Positions 8,147 through 15,821 of a DNA stretch of 33,052 nucleotides are shown piece after piece. Numbering within the stretch: position 1 is the stretch's first letter; each line of letters starts with the position of its first letter. Where the stretch lies: the NCBI GenBank assembly GCA_024699045.1, contig JAILQK010000027.1:1-33052 (forward strand), given 5' to 3'. The translations under genes were made by a program, and so were the position numbers. This stretch comes from Lachnospiraceae bacterium. GTDB taxonomy: Bacteria; Bacillota; Clostridia; Lachnospirales; Lachnospiraceae. Under the pieces are notes generated by a model. That model searched no databases, was not told the origin of the DNA, and worked only from the letters and a program-made list of their open reading frames with translations.

Positions 8147-8917
8147 ATGCAGAAAAAAACCACAGATAAAGAGAAGAAAGAGCCTGAAAAGGCTGATGAA
8201 GAAAAAGACGGGCAGAGACCTCTGATCCTGTTTGAGGGTGCAGGCAAGATCTACAGGACGGGCCAGATCGTCTATGAGGCGCTTCATGATGTGAATCTTG
8301 AGATCATGGAAGGGGAGCTGGTGGTGATCCTTGGACCCAGTGGAGCCGGTAAGAGTACATTGCTGAACCTTCTCGGCGGACTGGACGGAGCGACCAGCGG
8401 TAAGATATTCTTCGGCGGAGAAGAGATCACGGCTTTCGATGATGTCCGTCTAGGAAAGTTCAGGGCCCATGATGTAGGTATTATTTTCCAGTTCTATAAT
8501 CTCGTCCCGACACTTACGGCATATGAAAATGTTGATCTGATGCAGGATCTCGGAGTAGAGATCATGGATCCTCTTGAAGCGCTGCGCATGGTGGGACTTG
8601 AGGACAGGAAGGATAATTTCCCTTCACAGATGTCCGGAGGTCAGCAGCAGCGTGTTTCCATAGCCCGCGCCATAGCAAAGAAGCCCAGACTGCTGCTATG
8701 CGACGAGCCTACGGGAGCGCTGGATACAAATACCGGACGGGAAGTGCTGAAACTCCTTCAGGATCAGAGCAGAGTGCATGGGCAGACTGTTGTCATGGTA
8801 ACGCACAACAGTCTGTTTGCAGAGATAGCCGACAAGGTGGTCATGGTTAAGAACGGTACCGTGGTCGATGTGAAGATAAACGAAAGTCCCAAGGATGCTG
8901 AGGAAATAAACTGGTAG
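8147..8917 (+). CDS. ABC transporter ATP-binding protein (MacB/LolD-type)
   Basis: ATPase of an FtsX-permease ABC system for peptide or lipid efflux or mechanotransmission. The 256-residue form has Walker [10 protein letters not shown] at 63-71, a Q-loop [18 protein letters not shown] segment, signature [13 protein letters not shown], Walker [13 protein letters not shown], and the H-loop MVTHN. The PSGAGKST and [13 protein letters not shown] segments are typical of the MacB/LolD/BceA branch. A Lys/Glu-rich N-terminal tail of about 24 residues precedes the domain. The start is uncertain: ATG 8147 is used; GTG at 8129 would add six residues; neither has a strong ribosome site. The permease gene begins six bases after the stop, and a HlyD-type adaptor gene follows it, forming one operon. 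Confidence 0.93.
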   Translation: MQKKTTDKEKKEPEKADEEKDGQRPLILFEGAGKIYRTGQIVYEALHDVNLEIMEGELVVILGPSGAGKSTLLNLLGGLDGATSGKIFFGGEEITAFDDVRLGKFRAHDVGIIFQFYNLVPTLTAYENVDLMQDLGVEIMDPLEALRMVGLEDRKDNFPSQMSGGQQQRVSIARAIAKKPRLLLCDEPTGALDTNTGREVLKLLQDQSRVHGQTVVMVTHNSLFAEIADKVVMVKNGTVVDVKINESPKDAEEINW

Positions 8918-8923
8918 ATCCCG

Positions 8924-11254
8924 ATGACAGGAAATTTAAGAAAAAAATTATTTAGAGATCTGCGACAGAATTTTGTACAGTTTCTTGCTATATTCGTGAT
9001 GTGTTTTTTTGCCATGCTGGTGCTGGAGGGTTTTGATTCCGATGAGACGGGAGATTCAAGGTCCGTAGATGAATACTACAGGGATACTGATTTTCTTGAT
9101 CTGTATGCGGAGTCGGAGAGCTTTAACCGGCAGGATCTCCTGAATCTTAAGGGTCTTCCGGATGTGGCCGATGCAGAGCTGAGGTCAACGGTAAACGGCA
9201 AGGTCAGGCTCAGCGAAGAAAAGAAGGTTGAGTTCAACTTCATCCAGACCAACAATATCTCAAAGATGCTGCTAAGTGCCGGTGAAAACTATGAGGAAGG
9301 GATGAGCGGGATCTGGATAGACCGGAGTTTTGCCGAAAGACAGGGGATAGAGATCGGTGACGCTCTGCAATGTGTATGCAATGATAACCGATTTACGGAA
9401 GTCGTTCGCGGTATCATTGATAATCCCGAGCATATGTATTTTGTCATCGATGACACCTATACGGAGCCTGATCTGGGTGATTACGGATATGCGTTTCTGG
9501 ATGCCGGTGAGTATCCCGGTGCCGATATCTCATATAACCGTATATATGTCGATCTGAAAACCGTAGAGAATCAGTTCAACCTTGATGATCACGATATAGC
9601 CATGCTTGACAATGCGAAGATGGAGATCATGAGGGCACTGGATAAAACAGGCCTTACAGTCGTAACAAAACAGTGGGAAGCAGGTTTTCGGGCATATCAG
9701 GGGGATATGGAATACAACGATACGATGGGGATCGTATTCCCCGCGCTTTTCATAATGATCGCCATGCTTGGTATCATGACAACCATGACGAGACTGGTGA
9801 CGAGACAGAGAACGATCATTGGCACTCTGAAGGCTCTCGGCTTTTCAAGGCAGGCGATCCTGATACATTACATATCCTATTCCTTTTTCATAGCGCTTAC
9901 GGGAAGCATAGCGGGTTCCATTGCAGGCTGGTGGACCCTGGGGAAGACCTTGAACAGCAGCATGAACAGGTTTTACACCAACCCTTATGCGCGCATGGAA
10001 TTTTCGATGAAACCGGTCATCGTGACGATAGTGATAGTAATGATGGCGGTAATGGTTAATTATTTCTCCTGCAGAAAGCTTCTGGTGCAGAGGGCATCGG
10101 ATATACTCCGTCCCGAGCCGCCCGCAGTTGTCGGAGCAGGATTTCTGGAAAAGACGTTTTTGTGGAAGTTATTTGATTTTGCCACAAAATGGAACATGAG
10201 GGATATAAACCGAAACAGAGTGCGTACCCTGATGGGGATGATAGGTGTCACGCTTACTACCGCCCTGATGCTGTCGGCTTTCGGAACGGATGAGATCAAC
10301 CACACCACGGAAGGGTGGCAGTATGATGAGCTGACTCCTGCCGACTATACGGTAACCTTTGATCCCGAGGCCGGGTACGGAGTCGTATATGATTATGCGA
10401 AGCAGTATGACGGGCAGATGATCCAGAGTACTCAGGCAGAGACATTTCATTCCGGTCAGACAAGGCTTTATAATATCTCGATAGTTGATGAAGGCAATCT
10501 TTTACGCTTTCAGAACAAGAACAAAGAGTATGTACATCTTTCGGATCATGAGATAGCTATAAGCTCAAGAGTTGCGGAGAATTATGATATAAAAGAGGGG
10601 GATTTCATCAGCTTCAAATTTCCCCAGTCCAAAGAAAGATACAGCGGCCGGGTAGGAATGATCTACAAGGCGCCGAGTAATCAGGGCCTTGCGATAACGA
10701 GAAAATATGCGGAAAGCCTTGGAATAACCTTTGCTCCGAATATGATATACACGAATAAGACGGTGCCGGGATCGCTGGAAAAAGACAGGCAGGAGGTATC
10801 CAGCGTGACGAGTAAGAAGGCATTTATCCAGTCACTCCGGGCTAAATCGGCCGGAACTGATGAAACAGTCACATACACCATGACACTGGCAGTGATCATA
10901 GGTGTCGTGGTGATGTATAATCTTGGGATATTGTCATTTACGGAGAAGACAAGAGAGATCGCCACTCTTAAGGTGCTTGGTTTCTCCACGAACAAGATAC
11001 GGTGGATACTTCAGCAACAGAATATCATAGTCACCGGGGCAGGCACCGCTGCGGGTCTTTGCCTGGGGATAAAAGTGCTTGAGCTCATAGTGGGAAGTCT
11101 GGACGAAGAACTTGATTATATATTCATATTGAGTCCGCGTCCGTATATATATGCATTTTTACTGTCGTTCGTACTGTCATTGGCGGTGAACGGTATTATT
11201 TCAAGAAAAGTAATAGACATCGACATGGTCGAGGCGCTTAAAGGGGTGGAGTGA
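8924..11254 (+). CDS. FtsX-family ABC transporter permease with two FtsX modules
   Basis: Partner permease of the preceding ATPase. The 776-residue product has a first helix near residues 12-32, a large external segment (about 33-255), then three helices (MGIVFPALFIMIAMLGIM, ILIHYISYSFFIALTG, VIVTIVIVMMAVMVNYF). A second module follows: a helix at VRTLMGMIGVTLTTALML, another external segment, and three C-terminal helices. Both FtsX coupling-helix motifs are visible, IIGTLKALGFSRQAI and EIATLKVLGFSTNKI, as expected for a fused pair of FtsX domains. The length and topology fit the duplicated-FtsX family seen in Firmicute peptide-efflux systems rather than four-helix MacB. The substrate cannot be read from sequence; the adjacent GG-leader peptide is a candidate. 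Confidence 0.92.
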   Translation: MTGNLRKKLFRDLRQNFVQFLAIFVMCFFAMLVLEGFDSDETGDSRSVDEYYRDTDFLDLYAESESFNRQDLLNLKGLPDVADAELRSTVNGKVRLSEEKKVEFNFIQTNNISKMLLSAGENYEEGMSGIWIDRSFAERQGIEIGDALQCVCNDNRFTEVVRGIIDNPEHMYFVIDDTYTEPDLGDYGYAFLDAGEYPGADISYNRIYVDLKTVENQFNLDDHDIAMLDNAKMEIMRALDKTGLTVVTKQWEAGFRAYQGDMEYNDTMGIVFPALFIMIAMLGIMTTMTRLVTRQRTIIGTLKALGFSRQAILIHYISYSFFIALTGSIAGSIAGWWTLGKTLNSSMNRFYTNPYARMEFSMKPVIVTIVIVMMAVMVNYFSCRKLLVQRASDILRPEPPAVVGAGFLEKTFLWKLFDFATKWNMRDINRNRVRTLMGMIGVTLTTALMLSAFGTDEINHTTEGWQYDELTPADYTVTFDPEAGYGVVYDYAKQYDGQMIQSTQAETFHSGQTRLYNISIVDEGNLLRFQNKNKEYVHLSDHEIAISSRVAENYDIKEGDFISFKFPQSKERYSGRVGMIYKAPSNQGLAITRKYAESLGITFAPNMIYTNKTVPGSLEKDRQEVSSVTSKKAFIQSLRAKSAGTDETVTYTMTLAVIIGVVVMYNLGILSFTEKTREIATLKVLGFSTNKIRWILQQQNIIVTGAGTAAGLCLGIKVLELIVGSLDEELDYIFILSPRPYIYAFLLSFVLSLAVNGIISRKVIDIDMVEALKGVE

Positions 11255-12781
11255 ATGAAAAAGATCATAATCAGGATAGTGGCAGCAGTCATATGTCTGG
11301 GAGCGATCGCCGCAGGACTGGTATATTATCTGAGTCCTGACACGCTGAAGGTGACAGCGGTGGAAAGGGGAACGATCTCTCCGAGACTTGCCGGTACCGG
11401 GATCGTGGAGGGTGACCGGAAGCTTACCGTCTACTCCGATGTGAGCGGTGTCATAGATGACAGGTTCGTTGATCCCGGAGACAGGGTAAAGAAGGGCGAC
11501 CCGCTGATCGGATATTCGGGTGAAAGCCAGCAGGATCAGGTGGATCTGGCGGCCACAGATGTGGAGTACAGCGAAAAGATTCTCGGAGCGGCAACGGACA
11601 GCAGGGAAAGCTATCAGAGCAAGCTGGATACGGCAAAGAAGAAGATATCAGAATGCGAACAGGTTTATGCGCTTCTTGAACAGCAGATAATGTCGCTGAA
11701 TTCCGGAGTATACCTTAGCGACTATGAGCTGAAGGAGAGAAAGAAGAGCTGTGAAGCAGAGGTAGCAAATATACAGGGTGAGATAGCCAAGGACCAGGCG
11801 AGGCTCTCAAAGGTAGAATCCGATCTGAAGAGTATGGAGCTGAAGGGAGTCAATACAGACGAACAAAAGAAAGAAGTAGATGAATATGTCCAGAAGGCAA
11901 AAAAATACCAGGAAGAAATAGGTGACATGAACAAGTCCATCTCAGGGCTTCAGAGGGATGTGATCTGTCTGCCGCAGGAAGGCATGGATCCCAAGACTCA
12001 TGACAGGTATCTGGTACTGCAGAACAACCTCGATACGGTGATGAGGATATGGACTGAGGCTAAGACCGACAGAGATACGTCACAGTCGATGCTCACGGCC
12101 TATCAGGAGATATATTCGGATGAGCAGCAGGTGGAGCGCAACAAGCTCACGCTCACACAGGCCGAGAAGGAGCTGGCTAAGGCGGCAGGCGGCAGTACGG
12201 CGCCGGCTGACGGTGTCATAACAGCCTGTCTCGTAGATGAGGGCGCATATGTGGATAAGGGGCATCCGGTGATCGAGATGCAGACCTCAGGCGGCTACAA
12301 GGTTAAGATGATGGTGTCGAAATACGATATTCCGAGCGTGCACGAGGGACAGAAAGCGGATATAGCTTTAGGCAACGTGCAGTATACAGGAACAGTCTCC
12401 AAGATAAATCAGGCGGCGGAGAATGACTCATCCGGTAAGGCAAAGGCGAGCGTGGAGATAACAGTGGATACCGGGGATGATCTTATCGTAGGCCTTGAAG
12501 CCGATGTCACGGTGCTGCTTGAGGATACGATCAATATCCTGAAGGTTCCCGTAGAATGCGTATATTCGGACGATGACGGATCCTTTGTCTATGTCGTGGA
12601 TGACGAGCAGAAGGTTATGAAAAAATATGTGACCACGGGGCTTAAGGACAGTCTCTATATTGAGATAGAGGGACTTGACGAGGGAGCGCACGTGATCAGC
12701 GATCCGGATGCGGGCACTCATGTGGGTGAGAAGATAAAAGAAGAAATGCAGGAAGCAGATGCGGAGAATGCTCCCGCCTGA
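11255..12781 (+). CDS. HlyD/MacA-type membrane fusion (adaptor) protein
   Basis: Third component of the exporter. Its ATG directly abuts the permease stop (TGAATG), with AAGGGGTGGA as ribosome site. A single N-terminal helix (IIIRIVAAVICLGAIAAGLVYYL) anchors the protein. An HlyD/RND adaptor layout follows: a lipoyl half (GVIDDRFVDPGDRVKKGDPLIGY), a long charged coiled-coil hairpin (about residues 100-310), the returning lipoyl half (APADGVITACLVDEGAYVDKGHPVIEM), then beta-barrel and membrane-proximal domains ending in an acidic tail. In a Gram-positive-type cell this would link the permease to the wall or to a substrate rather than to an outer-membrane channel. At 508 residues it is longer than MacA because of the coiled coil. 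Confidence 0.9.
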   Translation: MKKIIIRIVAAVICLGAIAAGLVYYLSPDTLKVTAVERGTISPRLAGTGIVEGDRKLTVYSDVSGVIDDRFVDPGDRVKKGDPLIGYSGESQQDQVDLAATDVEYSEKILGAATDSRESYQSKLDTAKKKISECEQVYALLEQQIMSLNSGVYLSDYELKERKKSCEAEVANIQGEIAKDQARLSKVESDLKSMELKGVNTDEQKKEVDEYVQKAKKYQEEIGDMNKSISGLQRDVICLPQEGMDPKTHDRYLVLQNNLDTVMRIWTEAKTDRDTSQSMLTAYQEIYSDEQQVERNKLTLTQAEKELAKAAGGSTAPADGVITACLVDEGAYVDKGHPVIEMQTSGGYKVKMMVSKYDIPSVHEGQKADIALGNVQYTGTVSKINQAAENDSSGKAKASVEITVDTGDDLIVGLEADVTVLLEDTINILKVPVECVYSDDDGSFVYVVDDEQKVMKKYVTTGLKDSLYIEIEGLDEGAHVISDPDAGTHVGEKIKEEMQEADAENAPA

Positions 12782-12806
12782 CCGGAGTATGACCATGATC
12801 CTCCGG
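12782..12806 (+). terminator. Weak hairpin after the exporter operon
   Basis: CCGGAG (12782-12787) and CTCCGG (12801-12806) can pair across a 13-base loop, starting at the adaptor stop codon. AGATTTGTTAAAAA follows, so it is a poor intrinsic terminator but lies in the right place before the secG promoter. Confidence 0.35.
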
Positions 12807-12825
12807 AGATTTGTTAAAAACCGAC

Positions 12826-12854
12826 TTGCCAAAGGATCATATATGATGTAGAAT
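12826..12854 (+). promoter_or_regulatory. Promoter for secG
   Basis: TTGCCA (12826-12831) and TAGAAT (12849-12854) are 17 bases apart, about 32 bases upstream of the secG ATG. This separates secG transcription from the exporter operon. Confidence 0.65.
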
Positions 12855-12885
12855 TGTCTATTGTTTGAAAGGGGATAGTATCGTT

Positions 12886-13125
12886 ATGTCAGGTATACGT
12901 ATTTTTTTATATATTGTTTTTATGATAATCTGTGTCGCGCTGACCTTCATTGTTCTCGCGCAGGAAGGAAAGAGCGCAGGACTCGGAGCGATAAGCGGTA
13001 TGGCAGACAGCTACTGGGGCAAGAACAAAGGCCGTTCCATGGAGGGAAAGCTCCAGAAGATCACTATCGCACTATGTGTACTCTTTATGGTGCTGGGACT
13101 GGTGCTCAATATAAAGGCTTTCTGA
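12886..13125 (+). CDS. secG: Preprotein translocase subunit SecG
   Basis: Small membrane subunit that stimulates SecYE-SecA protein export. The 79-residue product has two hydrophobic helices (FLYIVFMIICVALTFIVLAQ and ITIALCVLFMVLGLVLNIKAF) joined by the family loop QEGKSAGLGAISG...SYWGKNKGRSMEGKL. ATG 12886 is preferred, with AAAGGGG upstream; a TTG at 12865 would add seven residues. The order secG-rnr-smpB is conserved in Firmicutes and supports the call. An excellent terminator follows immediately, so secG can be expressed alone. Confidence 0.95.
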   Translation: MSGIRIFLYIVFMIICVALTFIVLAQEGKSAGLGAISGMADSYWGKNKGRSMEGKLQKITIALCVLFMVLGLVLNIKAF

Positions 13126-13153
13126 TCCCGCTACATTGAAAAGGATAGGACGC

Positions 13154-13183
13154 AACGCTCCTGAGGATCTCGGGGGCGTTTTT
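13154..13183 (+). terminator. Strong intrinsic terminator after secG
   Basis: An 11-pair stem (13154-13164 with 13170-13180, two G-U pairs) encloses the loop GGATC and runs straight into a T tract (GTTTTTC). It lies 28 bases after the secG stop. Confidence 0.85.
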
Positions 13184-13194
13184 CTATACTTTGG

Positions 13195-13228
13195 ACCACA
13201 GGTGGACCATGGGGACGGAGTCGGGGGG
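13195..13228 (+). repeat. GC-rich 34-bp direct repeat, copy 1
   Basis: Begins ACCACAGGTGGACCATGGGG and ends GGAGTCGGGGGG. It recurs 55 bases later with one mismatch. The GGACCATGGGGACGG core resembles short dispersed repeats seen between genes in many clostridial genomes (recalled, not checked). Confidence 0.8.
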
Positions 13229-13249
13229 TCACCGGAGAACCGTCGGAGA

Positions 13250-13283
13250 ACCATAGGTGGACCATGGGGACGGAGTCGGGGGG
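13250..13283 (+). repeat. GC-rich 34-bp direct repeat, copy 2
   Basis: Identical to copy 1 except for one base (ACCAT instead of ACCAC). It ends ten bases before the preferred rnr start, so its G-rich end may supply the ribosome binding site of rnr, and an ATG inside it (13264) is in frame with rnr. Confidence 0.8.
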
Positions 13284-13293
13284 CCATTTTGGT

Positions 13294-15330
13294 ATGAAAA
13301 AGGACAGAATGAAAAAAAACGGAATAAAAAAGGACAGGATAAAAAAGAACAAGTCTCATGTGAAGAAGAAAACAGGACCTCTTAAATACAAGGGTACCTT
13401 TTCGGCTTCTCCGTCGGGATTTGGCTTTGTAAGGGCTGAGGAAGCCGGAGAGGACGTTTTTATTCCCGTGGACAGCGTCCATTCGGCGATGCACGGGGAT
13501 ATGGTCGAGATACGTGTGACAAAGAAGGCTCACGGCGGAAAGAGCGCTGAGGGTGAGATACAGCGTGTGATCGAGCGCGCGACGGATACTGTGGTCGGGA
13601 CATTTGAAGCCGGAAGTCCCAGCCGCCGGACCGGGGATATCGCTTATGGTTTTGTCATCCCCGACAATAAGCATTATACGGACGATATATTTGTAAGCCG
13701 TGAGAGGAGCAAAGGCGCCCGGGACGGCGATAAGGTCGTCGTCAGGATCACGGAATACGGGAATAAGAGCCGGAAACGAAAGAGCGAGGGGATAATCACA
13801 GAGATACTGGGAGATATAGATACCCCCGGGGTCGATATCACATCACTCGTAAGGAGCTACGGATTGCCGGAAGCCTTTTCTAAGGAGGCAAAGGCCGAAG
13901 CTTCGGCAGCGGCAGCAGCAGGAGTAACAGAGGAAACTTTGGCCGGGCGCAAGGATCTGAGAGATCTTCTTACCATGACGATCGACGGGGATGATTCAAA
14001 GGATTTTGACGATGCGGTAAGCCTTAAAAGAAAGAACGGAGGCTGGGAGCTCGGGGTGCATATCGCTGATGTTTCCGAGTATGTCAAAGAGGGCTCGGAG
14101 CTGGACCGGGAGGCTCTTAAGAGGGGGACATCGGTGTACCTCCCGGACAGGGTGATCCCCATGCTTCCCGAGATCCTCTCGAACGGGATATGCTCTTTGA
14201 ATCCGGACGAAGACAGACTTACGCTGTCCTGCATTATGAGTCTCGATGAAAAGGGAAGGGTCAAGTCGTCAAGGATAACGGAGAGTGTGATCAGAAGCCG
14301 TTACAGGATGACCTACCGGAATGTGCAGAAGATACTGGACGGGGATGAAGAACTGAGAGAAAAATATGCCCGGATCGTTCCCGTGCTTACGGATATGAAA
14401 GAGCTGTCGGAGCTCATAAGACACAGGAGAGTGAAGCACGGAGCTATCGATTTCGATCTTCCCGAGGCGGAGATCCTTCTGGACGAAAACGGAAGGACAA
14501 AGGATGTGAGGGTACATGAGAGGAATGAAGCGACAAAGCTCATCGAGGACTTCATGCTCCTTGCGAACGAGACCGTTGCCGGAACCTTTGCCGATATGGG
14601 GATCCCTTTTATATACAGGACGCATGACAAACCTGATGAAGAAGGGATCAGGGAGCTTGCACTTTTTGTGACTAGGTTCGGGTATCACATCAAACAGAAA
14701 AAGGACGGGGTTACCGGCTCGAAGGAGCTTCAGAAACTCTTAACGGATACCTGCGACACCGATGCCGAGAGGATAATAAGGACACTGGCGTTAAGGTCGA
14801 TGGCACAGGCCAGATACTCGACCGAATGCAGCGGACATTTCGGGCTCGCGATGGAGTACTATACTCACTTCACGTCTCCGATAAGGCGGTATCCGGATCT
14901 TCAGATCCATCGTATCATCAAAGAATACCTGAGGCTGTCGCTTTCTGACAAGCGGATCTCTCATTATAAGGAGATACTTTCCGGAGTAGCCGAAAGGTCG
15001 TGCATCACGGAAAGACGGGCCGATGATGTGGAGAGGGAAGCAGATAAGCTGAAGATGGTAGAATATATGCAGTCCCGGATAGGGAACGAATACGACGGAG
15101 TCATCTCCGGAGTCACTGACTGGGGAATATATGTGGAGCTTCCGAATTGTATTGAAGGCATGGTCCCTTTGAGAAGCCTGACGGACGACTACTATGAGCT
15201 GAACGAGACGGAACATAAGGTCGTGGGCAGGGCTTCCGGTATAAGTTACGGTCTGGGAGAGAAGCTTAAGGTCAAAGTGACACGGGCAGATAAGCTTGCG
15301 TGTGAGATAGATTTTGAGATAGTGGGGTAA
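13294..15330 (+). CDS. rnr: Ribonuclease R (3'-5' exoribonuclease)
   Basis: Processive hydrolytic exoribonuclease that degrades structured RNA and works with SmpB/tmRNA in trans-translation. After a Lys-rich start come cold-shock domains (YKGTFSASPSGFGFV...EDVFIPVDSVHSAMHGDMVEI and a second about 80 residues later). The RNB catalytic domain has TIDGDDSKDFDDAVSL carrying the metal-binding aspartates, HIADVSEYV, and FTSPIRRYPDLQIHR. A C-terminal S1 domain follows (YDGVISGVTDWGIYVELPN). The 678-residue length fits RNase R; the long basic C-terminal tail of the E. coli enzyme is absent. Start: ATG 13294 (MKKDRMKKN) is preferred, with GGGGGG about ten bases upstream; an ATG at 13264 would translate repeat sequence into MGTESGGHFG. 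It is separated from secG by a terminator and the repeats. Confidence 0.96.
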   Translation: MKKDRMKKNGIKKDRIKKNKSHVKKKTGPLKYKGTFSASPSGFGFVRAEEAGEDVFIPVDSVHSAMHGDMVEIRVTKKAHGGKSAEGEIQRVIERATDTVVGTFEAGSPSRRTGDIAYGFVIPDNKHYTDDIFVSRERSKGARDGDKVVVRITEYGNKSRKRKSEGIITEILGDIDTPGVDITSLVRSYGLPEAFSKEAKAEASAAAAAGVTEETLAGRKDLRDLLTMTIDGDDSKDFDDAVSLKRKNGGWELGVHIADVSEYVKEGSELDREALKRGTSVYLPDRVIPMLPEILSNGICSLNPDEDRLTLSCIMSLDEKGRVKSSRITESVIRSRYRMTYRNVQKILDGDEELREKYARIVPVLTDMKELSELIRHRRVKHGAIDFDLPEAEILLDENGRTKDVRVHERNEATKLIEDFMLLANETVAGTFADMGIPFIYRTHDKPDEEGIRELALFVTRFGYHIKQKKDGVTGSKELQKLLTDTCDTDAERIIRTLALRSMAQARYSTECSGHFGLAMEYYTHFTSPIRRYPDLQIHRIIKEYLRLSLSDKRISHYKEILSGVAERSCITERRADDVEREADKLKMVEYMQSRIGNEYDGVISGVTDWGIYVELPNCIEGMVPLRSLTDDYYELNETEHKVVGRASGISYGLGEKLKVKVTRADKLACEIDFEIVG

Positions 15331-15334
15331 AAAC

Positions 15335-15802
15335 ATGGGAGACAACAGCGGGAAAAAAGTTCTTGTGAATAATAAAAAAGCATTTCACGACTACTTTATA
15401 GAAGAGCAGCTTGAGGTAGGCATTGAGCTTTTCGGGACTGAGGTTAAATCGGTCAGGGCAGGCAAATGCTCCATCAAGGAGGCTTATATCGATGCGAGGA
15501 GCGGAGAGCTTATAATCTACGGAATGAACATCACTCCCTATGAGAAAGGAAATATATTCAATAAGGATCCTCTTCGCGATAAAAAGCTGCTGGCTCATAA
15601 AAAAGAGATAATGAAGCTTCAGGGGCAGCTTACACAGAAGGGCTATACGATACTTCCGCTCGAAGTATATCTTGTACGGGGAAGGGTGAAGCTGCTTATC
15701 GGTCTGGGCCGCGGCAAAAAGCTTTATGATAAAAGAGAAAGCATCGCAAAGAAGGATATGCGCCGTGAGACAGAAAGAGAGTTTAAGGTTAAAAATCTCT
15801 GA
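15335..15802 (+). CDS. smpB: SsrA-binding protein SmpB
   Basis: Binds tmRNA and brings it to stalled ribosomes. The 155-residue product covers the whole family: LVNNKKAFHDYFIEE, GIELFGTEVKSVRAGKCSIKEAYI, INPY-equivalent ITPYEKGN, RDKKLLAHKKEI, GYTILPLEVYL, VKLLIGLGRGKKLYDKRESIAKKD and the basic tail RRETEREFKVKNL. The ATG lies four bases after the rnr stop with GTGGGG upstream, so the two genes are coupled. No tmRNA gene follows; the next gene converges from the minus strand 19 bases later. Confidence 0.98.
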   Translation: MGDNSGKKVLVNNKKAFHDYFIEEQLEVGIELFGTEVKSVRAGKCSIKEAYIDARSGELIIYGMNITPYEKGNIFNKDPLRDKKLLAHKKEIMKLQGQLTQKGYTILPLEVYLVRGRVKLLIGLGRGKKLYDKRESIAKKDMRRETEREFKVKNL

Positions 15803-15821
15803 TCTGTGCAGGTCCGTAGGA

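Noticed and set aside
13195-13283. Target-site duplication of an insertion sequence
   Set aside because: The two 34-bp copies enclose only 21 bases and no transposase remnant; direct short repeats are the simpler description.
15803-15821. tmRNA gene (ssrA) after smpB
   Set aside because: Only 19 bases separate smpB from the convergent gene and no tRNA-like ends were seen.
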